In this document: piece after piece, positions 35,189 through 44,728 of the stretch
Layout: every line of letters begins with the position of its first letter
How positions within the stretch are numbered: the stretch's first letter is position 1
Source: Clostridiaceae bacterium OM02-2AC
Lineage (GTDB): Bacteria > Bacillota_I > Bacilli_A > Erysipelotrichales > Erysipelotrichaceae
Direction: 5' to 3'
Assembly (NCBI GenBank): GCA_003481775.1
Contig: QULU01000015.1
Span: 32,825 to 96,824, forward strand
Length of the DNA: 64,000 nt
Notes under the pieces: model-generated
Seen by the model: only the letters and a program-made list of their open reading frames with translations
Databases searched by the model: none
Told to the model about the DNA's origin: nothing
Made by a program: the position numbers and the translations under genes

Positions 35189-36082
35189 TTATGGATGATG
35201 TTTCTTTTTTTGCATCGCCTGTATTATCCTCTCATAATGAATGATTTTCTGGTCATCGGGTATAGGAAAAAGCGCAGGCTCTGATAATCCTATGGTTTTA
35301 TATTTTTCTCTTCCAAATGTATGATAGGGAACAATACGAATTTCTTCTAGTGTGTGAAGCTGTGCGGCAAGTTGGGCAATCGCCTCTATTTCCTTTAGAT
35401 CATCATTGATTGTAGGAATGAGAGGAATACGGATAAAAATTTTTTTCCCGCAGGAATCCAGTCGATGCAGATTATCTAAAATTTTATGATTTGAAAAACC
35501 TGTAGCTTTCCTGTGTATCTCTTCGGATGCCGCCTTTACATCATATAAAACATAATCCACAAACGGAAGAACAGCTTCAAAAGCCTTCCAATCTACATTG
35601 CCGGCAGTGTCTATAGCGATTGTATTTACGCCCTTCTTTCTACACAAATCAGCCGTTTTTGCGACAAATGAGGCCTGAAGAAGGGGCTCTCCACCAGAAA
35701 ATGTGATACCTCCGTTTTGCTGGTAGTACGGCATATCCCTTAAGCCAATCTGAGCCAGCTCCTCTGCAGTATATTCTTTCCCGCTTTTTTGTAATGCATT
35801 TGATGGACAAGAATTGATACATTCTTCGCATAAACTACATTGATCGAAATGAACGATATGTACACTTTCATGAAAAACATGCACATTCTTTGGGCATACC
35901 TTTTCACAGATTCTACATTGAATGCACTGTGATTCATCATACTGTAATCTGACCCTACTCTGTAATCCTTCCGGATTATGACACCATTGACAACGCAGTG
36001 AACAGCCTGTAAGAAAAAATGTTGTACGGATACCTGGTCCGTCATGCAGCGAAAAGCGCTGAATATTGAAAACGGTACCCAT
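35189..36082 (-). CDS. Glycyl-radical enzyme activating protein (radical SAM)
   Basis: A 297-residue activase that installs the glycyl radical on the preceding enzyme. The radical SAM motif is TGCSLRCQWCHNPE near residue 21. Two inserted ferredoxin-type clusters follow (CIQCRICEKVCPKNV and CSLCEECINSCPSNAL), as in activases of dehydratase-type glycyl-radical enzymes and unlike the short PFL activase. I took the ATG at 36082, overlapping the TGA of the radical enzyme gene; a longer frame to 36163 lies inside that gene. Its stop codon is within the target duplication of the MITE. Confidence 0.92.
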   Translation of the reverse strand: MGTVFNIQRFSLHDGPGIRTTFFLTGCSLRCQWCHNPEGLQSRVRLQYDESQCIQCRICEKVCPKNVHVFHESVHIVHFDQCSLCEECINSCPSNALQKSGKEYTAEELAQIGLRDMPYYQQNGGITFSGGEPLLQASFVAKTADLCRKKGVNTIAIDTAGNVDWKAFEAVLPFVDYVLYDVKAASEEIHRKATGFSNHKILDNLHRLDSCGKKIFIRIPLIPTINDDLKEIEAIAQLAAQLHTLEEIRIVPYHTFGREKYKTIGLSEPALFPIPDDQKIIHYERIIQAMQKKKHHP

Positions 36083-38091
36083 CAGTTCACAGCAGTAATG
36101 CGGTTGATTACATGGTCCTGCATTTCCTTGCATAAGGTGACAAAGCGGGCGCTGTATCCCCATACACGTACAATGATATCTTTGTGCTGCTCAGGATTTC
36201 GCTGTGCCTCTCTTAACAGTTCAGCATCATATATTCCTATATTCATATGGTTTAATCCACCCGCAACTGCTGCCCTGTTTAATCCGTCCAGAATCATCAG
36301 ACTTTCTTCATCCGTATTGCCAAGATTACGAGGAAGCGTAATCTGTACTGCACATACTCCAACCGCCATACTGATTTCTTCCTTTGCTTTTGCTATGGAA
36401 TTAAGTAAAGCCGTAGGACCATTTACAGCTCTTCCAGGTGTTGCGCAATAATGCTCAGCAATTGGATCACCATAATGTCTTCCATCAGGAGTTGCTGCTA
36501 CACCATAGGATTCCTCCAGAAAACGGAATCCATACAATGCCGGCATAACAGCAAATCCACTCTCTTTCCGAAAGTTTTGCAGGCAGTCACAAAAGCAGCG
36601 AGCGATATCTCGAGCAAGTAAATCTACTTCATCGATATCGTTACCGAATTTAGGAGTGTTCAGCATTTGTTTTCGCATTCCCTCATAACCCTTAAAATCT
36701 ACACGAATGGCCTCCTTTAGTTCCGAAATCGTATATATTTTTCTGTCATACACAAGTGATTTAACAGCTATTAAGCAATCGGCTGCTGTTGGAATAGAGC
36801 CTGAAAATAGCATATATTCTGCGAAAGGAAAACCGCCTCCCAGAATATCATCCCCATGTTCCAGCACAAAATCATAGGTTCCATTCAAAAATACAGAAGT
36901 GGTCACAAAACTCATTCGGTCATCGTAAAGGCGCTTCAATTCCTCAGCTTTATTTCTAATCTGAAATTCATACTGCTTCAAAAACATCTGATAGAATTTT
37001 TCAAAGGTCTCACAAGTCTGCGGATCGCCCGATGCATATCCACAGACTGCATGAGGTGTATAAAAATAATCCGGATCACTGTTATTCCAATAATGAACCT
37101 TTTTACGGTAAGTACGGTCTGCCCAGCTTCCATTGTTAAAAGCCAATTCAAATACTCCGACAATATCTATATGAGCATAATCAATACCACTATATCCATC
37201 TAAAGTTATTTCAGAACAGCCGTCATTGGCATAACAGCAGGCAAGCTCTTCCGGGATGCCAAACTTCATAAGGGATGGAATTATGACTTCATCATTATAC
37301 ATAGTCGCCTGTCCCTGCCCCATGAGCTGTACCTCCAGCATGGCCTGATAAATAGCAGGATCCAATTCCGGATGTACACGCACATTGATATGCGGCTCCG
37401 TCTGCCTGCAAAGCTGTACTGCTTTCAGCATGAGAACAGATAGCCTGCTGCCGGCATCACTTCCATCTATATTTCTGCCACCTACCATAACATTAAGCAA
37501 TGTATCCCCGCTGTCATTTTCATTCAAGAGCTCCCAAAAACAAAGCAGATAGTCAAGCACATCCTGCTCGCTCATATAGCCGGAAGTCATATCCTTTTCA
37601 AACAACTCTCGCAGATGAACATCCAGTCTTCCCAAGTCAGCATGTTTTTTATACAATGTACGAAGCTTCCACATGATATACACAAGCTGAAGTGCTTCAT
37701 CAAAATGCTGTGGAGGTCGTGTCGACAAAGCCTTCAGCATGTCCCCTGTATGCCGCTGTTTATCTGATTCAGCTTGCTTATGAACAGCTTCTGCATAGCG
37801 TGATAAATAATTGCTGATTTCCCTATATACGATTGCTATGGATGATAATAATTCACGCTGCTTTTCGGTTTCCACAGTTTTTGATGATTCTTCAGCTTTT
37901 TCAGATACCCCAAGAATACCAAGCTTAAGATAGGCTGTTCCCATGGCGTAATGATAATTATCGTTCATAAACATTTCCTGCTGAGGTGCTCTGTACTCTT
38001 TTACAATTCCCGCTAAAAGTCTGCTTTCAGGAAACGGTACAGGCAGCTGGCAAAGTATTTCTACCGTATTTTTTACGATTGCTTCATACAT
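36082..38091 (-). CDS. Glycyl-radical enzyme of unknown substrate (dehydratase-like class)
   Basis: A 669-residue glycyl-radical enzyme. The thiyl cysteine is Cys292 in ANDGCSEITLDGYSG, with Glu294 two positions later as in diol dehydratases, choline and isethionate lyases. The glycyl loop is VRVWGYSARF near the C-terminus (Gly645), with Trp where Ser or Thr is usual. It is about 100 residues shorter than the well-known members (780-850), mainly at the N-terminus. No known subfamily is recognised. It follows deoC by 78 nt and is coupled to the activase, so the three form one operon. Confidence 0.9.
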   Translation of the reverse strand: MYEAIVKNTVEILCQLPVPFPESRLLAGIVKEYRAPQQEMFMNDNYHYAMGTAYLKLGILGVSEKAEESSKTVETEKQRELLSSIAIVYREISNYLSRYAEAVHKQAESDKQRHTGDMLKALSTRPPQHFDEALQLVYIMWKLRTLYKKHADLGRLDVHLRELFEKDMTSGYMSEQDVLDYLLCFWELLNENDSGDTLLNVMVGGRNIDGSDAGSRLSVLMLKAVQLCRQTEPHINVRVHPELDPAIYQAMLEVQLMGQGQATMYNDEVIIPSLMKFGIPEELACCYANDGCSEITLDGYSGIDYAHIDIVGVFELAFNNGSWADRTYRKKVHYWNNSDPDYFYTPHAVCGYASGDPQTCETFEKFYQMFLKQYEFQIRNKAEELKRLYDDRMSFVTTSVFLNGTYDFVLEHGDDILGGGFPFAEYMLFSGSIPTAADCLIAVKSLVYDRKIYTISELKEAIRVDFKGYEGMRKQMLNTPKFGNDIDEVDLLARDIARCFCDCLQNFRKESGFAVMPALYGFRFLEESYGVAATPDGRHYGDPIAEHYCATPGRAVNGPTALLNSIAKAKEEISMAVGVCAVQITLPRNLGNTDEESLMILDGLNRAAVAGGLNHMNIGIYDAELLREAQRNPEQHKDIIVRVWGYSARFVTLCKEMQDHVINRITAVN

Positions 38092-38169
38092 GAAATCCCT
38101 TCTCTCATCGTTTTTCTACTATACGCATATCTATAATGCATACATCAAATCGCTGTGATCTCCTCTTTT

Positions 38170-38880
38170 CTACTTTTGTAATCCCAATACAACAGGAACG
38201 GATTTATACCCGATTCCCATTCGTTCTACCCCCATGTCAATCAGCTTCAGAAAATGCTCTCTGGTACGTATACAGCCGCTTCCTTTAACTTTGATTTGAT
38301 CTCCCACCTCATCCAGCATGATTTGTATAATTTCAGGTGTTCCTCCGACACATTCATGTCCGGTTAAAAAGCCTGTGCTTGTTTTAACAAAATCAGCACC
38401 TGCAGCTGCAACGCTATGACAGGCTTTTCGGATCTGCGCTTCAGTCAATGCATCTGTTTCCAATATGACCTTCAATCCATAACCTGCGGCATGAACTATT
38501 TCGGCTACTGCCCGAATATCTTGTTCAACAGCTTCGTACTTCTCAGAACGGATCCATCCATAATTGGCGACCATATCCATTTCACTGATATGTGGATATC
38601 TGCATAATATTTTTGCCTGTTCCACCTTACATTCGGTAGAGCTTGTACCAAAGGGAAAGTCTAAAACAGGGGATAGCTTGGTATCTGTACCCTCAACATA
38701 AGGAAGACATAAATCCATGTAGGCCGGATTGATACATAGATTAAAACAGCCTAATTTAACACAGTCCTTTGTCAATTTGATGATTTCTTCTTCTGTAAAT
38801 TCCGGTTTCAATACACTGTAATCAATAAATCTTGCCAATTCTCTCTGACTCATTTCAGCAGCTTTCTTTTTCAATTTCAT
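38170..38880 (-). CDS. deoC: Deoxyribose-phosphate aldolase family protein
   Basis: A 236-residue class I aldolase. FIDYSVLKPEFTEEEI is the N-terminal motif (usual IDHTLLKP). The Schiff-base lysine is in DFVKTSTGF and the second lysine in IKVKGSGCIR. It cleaves 2-deoxyribose-5-phosphate to acetaldehyde and glyceraldehyde-3-phosphate, or a related substrate. It is the first gene of the glycyl-radical operon, with a promoter and inverted repeat upstream at 38904-38945. The pairing with a radical enzyme instead of nucleoside phosphorylases suggests a role outside nucleoside salvage. Confidence 0.88.
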   Translation of the reverse strand: MKLKKKAAEMSQRELARFIDYSVLKPEFTEEEIIKLTKDCVKLGCFNLCINPAYMDLCLPYVEGTDTKLSPVLDFPFGTSSTECKVEQAKILCRYPHISEMDMVANYGWIRSEKYEAVEQDIRAVAEIVHAAGYGLKVILETDALTEAQIRKACHSVAAAGADFVKTSTGFLTGHECVGGTPEIIQIMLDEVGDQIKVKGSGCIRTREHFLKLIDMGVERMGIGYKSVPVVLGLQK

Positions 38881-38903
38881 ATGACATCACCTCTTATGAT
38901 TTA

Positions 38904-38945
38904 ATTCTATCAATATCTATCACAGTTGTAAATGAATATTGATAG
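38904..38945 (-). promoter_or_regulatory. Promoter and inverted-repeat operator of the deoC/glycyl-radical operon
   Basis: Minus strand TTTACA (38927-38932), 17-nt spacer, TAGAAT (38904-38909). The repeat CTATCAATAT / ATATTGATAG (38907-38916 and 38936-38945) forms perfect 10-bp arms around the promoter core. A DeoR-type repressor encoded at 39867-40628 is the likely ligand. Confidence 0.65.
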
Positions 38946-39866
38946 TTTTTGATTATTAGACAATATTTTTGTAACTACTCATTGGTATGAAAATCGATAT
39001 ATGCCCATAAGAAAGTTTCATAAAAATATCAAATGAAAGGGTATTTATAAACTACGAAAGAACGTACTATACATATAAATGATATTACATCATATGCTAT
39101 CAGCACTGTTAATTGGTGAACAGTAACCTGACTCTTCTAACAAAAAATGGCAGTAAAGGGTTCACTTGTAAAGGGAATAACAGTATAAATCCTACTCCCT
39201 CATAGCATGAACGCAGCTGAAAAAGATACTTTTCAAACATGTTGAAAAAAATATTGGAAAAACTAAAGATATGTTAATTATCCCTTCATTAAAATGTGAA
39301 AAAGGTCCCGTTATCATTAGCGGATTTCAATTTCAAATAATTCACAGATAGAGTAAAGTTTCTTTATTCTTTTAATCGCTGCCTGTGACTTAATTTAAGA
39401 TTTTGGGATTCTCCATAAGGTTGAGCATAGTAGTTCAGACAATTCAGTGGAACTTCAATAATAGTAAGGAAAAGTGCAAAGCTATGATTACATGTATTTA
39501 ATAATCTGTAAATACAAATCTTTATTGCGATTACTATCACAGTTAAAATTTCGCAAATTATGATTTCTTAAAGTTATCAAACATGATAAAAAGCGGAAGG
39601 TTAGTCCATCCACATTTTTACTTATTTATATCCGGACATTCATAAATCTGCGGCAATCATCCAGAAAATTATTCTCTCTTCTTTTTACATGCTGAATAAG
39701 GAAAATCATATCACTAGAAATATATACCCTCTATGTATTATATTTCATACTGATTTGAAATCTCTGTATAACTATTTTAAACCAGCTATATCAAATGAAG
39801 CATCACTGATTTTCTCTGCTGTTATATCTAACAGATATCTATGAGATTTAAAATTATCCTACTTAT
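38946..39866. other. AT-rich 0.9-kb stretch without a gene
   Basis: No ORF with ribosome site, RNA gene or repeat is recognised on either strand. Short frames are broken by many stops. It lies between the DeoR gene and the promoter of the operon it probably controls, both leftward. It may be decayed sequence or hold a small RNA I cannot see. Confidence 0.6.
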
Positions 39867-40628
39867 CTATTCCTTATCCGCTATGATTAAAGCTGCATCA
39901 GTATTCAGAGCATCGCTGATTTCCTCCGTAATAAGACCGTTGAAGCTGTCAAGATTGGCAAAACTATAAAACCCGTAAATATTCAATTTACTGGAGTCCA
40001 TTACCAGATAGACCTCCTGTGATTTTTTTATCGCTTCTTCCTTTATCTGTGCTGTACCTACTTCAGAAGTAAATACATTTAAATTTTCTACACTCATTCC
40101 TGCACAGCCAATAAACGCTTTATCAAAATTGAAAGAATGCAGTCCCTTGATAGCGAGTGGGCCGAGATTCATCTTATAAAACGTGCTGTTCTCTCCACCA
40201 ATGACAAATATAGAAAGTGTAGAATCATCTTTTGCTCTGATTAAATCACTGTGTGTTACAATCGTTACGTTCTTCCCTTCCAGATATTCACACATATACA
40301 TAAAGGTAGTCCCGCCATCAATAAATATACAATCATTTTCTTCCACCAGCTCAGCACTTTTTCGGCACAATCGGCGTTTGATTTCCGGCACCATATCCAT
40401 ACGGTTATCCATATGAATATCTGTGCTTTCATAAAGACGGTTATTGAATTTAACGCGAACCGCCCCACCATGCACTCTCCGGCATTTGTTTTCTTTTTCC
40501 AATTTTTCAAAATCTCTGCGTATGGTACATATGGAAGCATGCAACTCTTCACTTAACTGCTTTAGATATACGACACCCGATTTCTCCAATTTCTTCAATA
40601 TTATTATTTGACGTTCACTAGCAAGCAT
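39867..40628 (-). CDS. DeoR-family transcriptional repressor
   Basis: A 253-residue DeoR/GlpR regulator. The N-terminal HTH (QIIILKKLEKSGVVYLKQL, then SICTIRRDFEKLE) is followed by the RRVHGGAV joint. The C-terminal sugar-phosphate sensor domain has the motif IDGGTTFMYM near residue 97. I took the ATG at 40628 (MLASERQ) after CAGGGTG; a GTG start lies three codons upstream. It is 1 kb upstream of the deoC/glycyl-radical operon and is its probable repressor, released by a phosphorylated metabolite. Confidence 0.88.
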   Translation of the reverse strand: MLASERQIIILKKLEKSGVVYLKQLSEELHASICTIRRDFEKLEKENKCRRVHGGAVRVKFNNRLYESTDIHMDNRMDMVPEIKRRLCRKSAELVEENDCIFIDGGTTFMYMCEYLEGKNVTIVTHSDLIRAKDDSTLSIFVIGGENSTFYKMNLGPLAIKGLHSFNFDKAFIGCAGMSVENLNVFTSEVGTAQIKEEAIKKSQEVYLVMDSSKLNIYGFYSFANLDSFNGLITEEISDALNTDAALIIADKE

Positions 40629-40827
40629 ATTTTTCACCCTGTTTCTGTTTTATTTCATATAAGAAAACTGCAATTAGAATCAATCTCCTTTGATTAGTAT
40701 TAACAGTATACCATATGATTTTTAAGTTTAACACTTTTTCTATGAGACGATTCTTATATTATCTGATTTCCATGCTACTGTTTACTTCAAATTTTCATAT
40801 ATAGTAAAATCTTTATATCTGCGCCAG

Positions 40828-40877
40828 CAAAAAGAATTGCGTTCCGGTCTTTAAAACAATACCGAAATACAATTCTT
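40828..40877 (-). terminator. Terminator after the GGDEF gene
   Basis: Minus-strand hairpin with AAGAATTG / CAATTCTT arms (40870-40877 and 40832-40839) and inner CGGT / ACCG pairing, then TTTTTGC. Confidence 0.75.
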
Positions 40878-40882
40878 ATCGT

Positions 40883-42982
40883 TTATTCAATCGCAATCAG
40901 ATAGGTCGCAAATGCATAGGAGAGATTACGGAGCAGCGATAAATCATCTTCATTCCATTCATGTACTCTTCGATCATTCATACCAAGTACACCAATCATT
41001 TTATGATCATACAAAATCTGATGCTGCATGGTAGCCTGAATGTGATAATATTCATATTCATTTACATACTGAATTTCGTTAACATTGATCTGATTCTGAT
41101 AATAGAGATGTCTGTCATCAAAGACCTTCAGATAAATTGGATCTGTCTGTATGTGAACATGCTTGGATGCCTTCTTCTTTTCCAAATCATATATATACAC
41201 TCTGCCCATAGTATATGCTTCATTTTCAAAGCGAAGCAGAAATATGTTTTTTACATTCATAGAACGACAGATGAATTCCATTGTCTGCTCCAGTAGCTCG
41301 TCCCGTTTATCAAACACATTCAGCATTTCAAATACCTTTGGCAGAATGTCATTGACGGTGACCTCGTGGCGGTCCTTGCGCTTTTCCTTTTTCTGCATAA
41401 TCTGACTGAAATAATCATTTTTATAGACTACAAACTGATCACGTCCGTTTGCTTTCGCTTCATACAGTGCATGATCTGCTTTCATAAAGATATCTTCAAA
41501 ATCCTTTTCTGTATCTACGACACAGATTCCCATACTGACTGTCAGCTGTTTCTGCAGCTTGCTGATATTTAAATTGCGTATATTGTCAATAATACGCAAA
41601 GCATTTTTTTCTATATCCTCAATGCGGGAAATATGATTCAGGTACATACAGAATTCATCACCACCAATTCTGCCAACGAGATCATCCTCTCTCAAATTAT
41701 TTTGAAGATTGGCAGCAACCTGCACGATCACCTGATCACCAACCAGATGACCGCAGGTATCATTGATAATTTTGAAATTATCAATATCCAAAATAAAGAA
41801 GGCCCCCTTTTCCTCTGGACGCTTTTCGCGGATTGCATCCAGCACATGGTTACGAAAGGCTGTTTTGTTCAATACCTCGGTAAAGGGATCCAGCTTGTTG
41901 CTGCGAAGGAGCTCTTCATTGCGCTGCAGGATAATATGCTGTTCATAAAGTGCATTTTCCAAATCCATTTTATTCATCATGCTTTGCAGATTATTGCGCT
42001 TCTCCTGTTCTCTGGCTTTTCTGTTCAAACGATAGGCCTCCAGCAGATGGAGAAATAATTCTTCCTTTGAACAAAATTGCATTGCCAGCTCCACCTTGAT
42101 ATCCGCAAGCCTTGCAGAGTTAATAGAGCTTGGATGCTGTGATTCCATTTTTTCAAGATTGCGAAACAGCAGATAAGCCTGATCCTTTAGTTTTAATGAT
42201 ATGCAGATTTGAATACAATCCATATAATTTCTCACTGTATTCTTATAATCAGAGGTATGGGAAGCTACCTCCAGAAAATCATATAGCTGCTGCTTAATTT
42301 TTTCTATATCCTTCCTGTGCCATAATTCAAATATACGTATCATAATTTTATTCTCTGTCAGTACGACATGATCATCATCTTTGAAATAGCGCAAAAAGGT
42401 TTCATACCAGGGTGCTGCCTCTGCCGCCCGATTCATTTTCATATATACCATCAAAATATTCGTCAGGATGATACCGTCATGCAGCGAAAATTCCAGATGC
42501 AGCTTTCTACGTTCCTGAAATGCCCGGATAAAGTATTCAATCCCCTTTTCTTCACAATCTATCTCATGAAATAAAGTTCCCAGATTGTTGATAATCGCAT
42601 AATGATATTCAAACTCCGGATGATCCATTGTTAGGTAATAGGCTTTGAGAAGAAAATGCAGGGAGGTGAGAAAATCTCCCAGATCAGAATAAACGATTCC
42701 CTGAAGGTTGTGTATGTAAGCAAGAATTTTCAGATAGTCATTCTTTTCACAGTATTCCTCACTCTGAAAGCAGTGCTGAAGGCATTCCTTATAATTCCCT
42801 TTTGAAAACTCATAGTATGCCTGAAAATACAATGCTGCTGCAGTGTAGTAGGAATCCTGATGAAGCTGCGCAATTTCCAGTAATCGGGAAGCCCTTTTAA
42901 GAATATCCTCCGGTCTTCCCTGCTTGCGCAATGTAAGAAGCTGTTCTACAAGATCAGCAGCCTCTTTTTTATATACTTCCAT
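40883..42982 (-). CDS. Diguanylate cyclase with TPR-like and GAF domains
   Basis: A 699-residue cytosolic protein. Residues 1-320 are helical repeats of TPR type (YYEFSKGNYKECLQHCFQS, LQGIVYSDLGDFLTSLHFL). A short coiled coil near 330-370 leads into GGDEF: GRIGGDEFCMYL near 436-447, intact, with an inhibitory I-site RxxD (REDD) five residues upstream. The last 150 residues form a GAF-like domain. It should make cyclic di-GMP under protein-protein and ligand control. Start ATG 42982 is 6 nt after GAGG; the ATG at 42988 is too close. It sits alone, next to the jag-yidC block. Confidence 0.88.
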   Translation of the reverse strand: MEVYKKEAADLVEQLLTLRKQGRPEDILKRASRLLEIAQLHQDSYYTAAALYFQAYYEFSKGNYKECLQHCFQSEEYCEKNDYLKILAYIHNLQGIVYSDLGDFLTSLHFLLKAYYLTMDHPEFEYHYAIINNLGTLFHEIDCEEKGIEYFIRAFQERRKLHLEFSLHDGIILTNILMVYMKMNRAAEAAPWYETFLRYFKDDDHVVLTENKIMIRIFELWHRKDIEKIKQQLYDFLEVASHTSDYKNTVRNYMDCIQICISLKLKDQAYLLFRNLEKMESQHPSSINSARLADIKVELAMQFCSKEELFLHLLEAYRLNRKAREQEKRNNLQSMMNKMDLENALYEQHIILQRNEELLRSNKLDPFTEVLNKTAFRNHVLDAIREKRPEEKGAFFILDIDNFKIINDTCGHLVGDQVIVQVAANLQNNLREDDLVGRIGGDEFCMYLNHISRIEDIEKNALRIIDNIRNLNISKLQKQLTVSMGICVVDTEKDFEDIFMKADHALYEAKANGRDQFVVYKNDYFSQIMQKKEKRKDRHEVTVNDILPKVFEMLNVFDKRDELLEQTMEFICRSMNVKNIFLLRFENEAYTMGRVYIYDLEKKKASKHVHIQTDPIYLKVFDDRHLYYQNQINVNEIQYVNEYEYYHIQATMQHQILYDHKMIGVLGMNDRRVHEWNEDDLSLLRNLSYAFATYLIAIE

Positions 42983-43035
42983 ACTCATCCTCTTTTCTTT
43001 TAATAAAATAACACGTATTCGACAAATTTCGCATA

Positions 43036-43069
43036 TGGAAAGGGAGCCATGCTGTCTTGCATGACTCCC
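43036..43069 (-). terminator. Hairpin terminator after jag
   Basis: Minus-strand GGGAGTCATGC / GCATGGCTCCC with a short loop, then TTTCC (weak T-run). Confidence 0.65.
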
Positions 43070-43074
43070 TGATT

Positions 43075-43689
43075 TTATGCATTATCTTCGCTGTAAACGA
43101 TTTTCAGACGTCGCTGATTACCTTCCCCTTCACTAACAGTAGCAATATGCTTCATATTGGCTAAGTAGTTGTGAATAGCCTTTCTTTCATCGGCCGGCAT
43201 AGGATCCAGTGTTGCATCAGTTTTTGTCCGTTGTACGCTTTTCGCAACCCGAAGAGCCAATGAACATACTTTCTGATATTTCTCTTCCTTATATCCGTTG
43301 ATATCAATCAGTACACCGATCCGGCGCTTAAATTCACTGGAAGAAGCAGACTTCAGGACGGTATTGATTGCCTGTAATGTCTGTCCGTTCTTTCCAATCA
43401 GAATCGCGTTGTTCTCAGCATCCAGATTAACACGGAAATATTCACCGTCATCCACTACATCAATGGAGACCTCCATATGAATACCTTGGAAATAGGTCTG
43501 CAGATATGCTTTCATGAATTCCCGAATATCATTTCTACAGTAAGCCGTAATGGTTGTTTTGCTGCCAAGTCCCAGAAAACCTGAGGTTTCCTCCGTTACA
43601 TTATAAGTGAGCTCTTCAACACTTACTCCCTTATCCTCAGCAGCCTGCTTCAATACATCTTCCAGATTTTTGCCAGTATACGATTTCAT
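43075..43689 (-). CDS. jag: RNA-binding protein Jag/KhpB (SpoIIIJ-associated)
   Basis: A 204-residue protein with a Jag-N domain (residues 1-50, SYTGKNLEDVLKQAAEDKG), a KH domain (about 80-145, AILIGKNGQTLQAINTVL) and an R3H domain (about 150-204, ADERKAIHNYLANMKHI). It is an RNA chaperone linked to cell-wall growth. Gene order rpmH-rnpA-yidC-jag near the origin is conserved in Bacillota; it is 12 nt after yidC. Confidence 0.95.
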   Translation of the reverse strand: MKSYTGKNLEDVLKQAAEDKGVSVEELTYNVTEETSGFLGLGSKTTITAYCRNDIREFMKAYLQTYFQGIHMEVSIDVVDDGEYFRVNLDAENNAILIGKNGQTLQAINTVLKSASSSEFKRRIGVLIDINGYKEEKYQKVCSLALRVAKSVQRTKTDATLDPMPADERKAIHNYLANMKHIATVSEGEGNQRRLKIVYSEDNA

Positions 43690-43701
43690 CCTGTTATCCT
43701 C

Positions 43702-44697
43702 CTAATCTTTGATAAAGAATTTGTGGATTACAATATTTTGGATAACTCTAGCAAGAGAGTTTACCAGCCAGTAGAAGGACATACCCAGCGGCCAGTTGAT
43801 TGCGAAGATGGCAATCATACCGGTACTCATGTACATCATCATGTTCATGGAGCCCATCATACCATTTCCGCCCTTTTTCTTAGGCTCTGCATATTTTTTC
43901 TCTTTGACATGCATTTTTTTCTTTCTGTGTTCCTGCAGCCACTGCGGCATTTTGAAGGACAACAGCTGGAAGGCTACCATCAGAACAAAGATGACAATAT
44001 ACCAGTAATCACCTAAGTTAAAGCCTTCGATCGGCGTCTTAGCCAGGTTGATTCCCTGGAAGGAACCGGTAACCACGCTGTACGCACGCATCGTCGCCTG
44101 ATACATACCCAGAATTACCGGGAACTGTATAAACGTTACCAGCAGTGTTCCAAACGGATTGATTTTGTATTTGCTGTAGAGCGCCTGCATTTCCTGCGCC
44201 TGCTGCATCTTGGAGCGGTCATCGGTTTTACCTGCATATTTCGCCTGAATCTTATTCATTTCCGGCTGAATTGCCTGCATACGCTGTGATGCTACCTGTG
44301 ATTTGATTGAGAACAGGAAGATCAGCAGCTGAATCAGGAAGGTTGCCGCAATGATACCGATACCTGCATCACTGAAATCTGCTACAAAGTTGATCAGGAA
44401 AGCAATCGGCCATACGATCAGCCCATTGAACCATCCTTCATCCATTGCATCAGAGAACGTTGTTTTTTCGATTGTAATCAGATCATCTGCCTTATAATCC
44501 TTATACTTCTTTTGAAGTTCTTTATCGTCTGGAATGTCAACTTCTCCGCGCTTCACCTGAACGTCATGGTTCGTGTAAATGGAATTGACATATGTCTTAC
44601 CATTCTGCCCACGCGGAACACTACATCCGGTCAGTGTGACGACCATCAGCATAACGACCAGAAGAAACTTCTTTTTGCTTCTAAAAAAATCTTTCAT
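43702..44697 (-). CDS. yidC: Membrane protein insertase YidC/OxaA (SpoIIIJ)
   Basis: A 331-residue membrane insertase. It has a lipoprotein signal peptide with lipobox LTGC (Cys25), then the conserved segments DAGIGIIAATFLIQLLIF and QFPVILGMYQATMRA and a final TM pair. The positively charged tail binds ribosomes. It inserts membrane proteins independently of or together with Sec. It is followed by jag and preceded by rnpA. Confidence 0.95.
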   Translation of the reverse strand: MKDFFRSKKKFLLVVMLMVVTLTGCSVPRGQNGKTYVNSIYTNHDVQVKRGEVDIPDDKELQKKYKDYKADDLITIEKTTFSDAMDEGWFNGLIVWPIAFLINFVADFSDAGIGIIAATFLIQLLIFLFSIKSQVASQRMQAIQPEMNKIQAKYAGKTDDRSKMQQAQEMQALYSKYKINPFGTLLVTFIQFPVILGMYQATMRAYSVVTGSFQGINLAKTPIEGFNLGDYWYIVIFVLMVAFQLLSFKMPQWLQEHRKKKMHVKEKKYAEPKKKGGNGMMGSMNMMMYMSTGMIAIFAINWPLGMSFYWLVNSLARVIQNIVIHKFFIKD

Positions 44698-44728
44698 CTT
44701 TTTGTCTCCTCGCTAAGTTTGCCTACCT

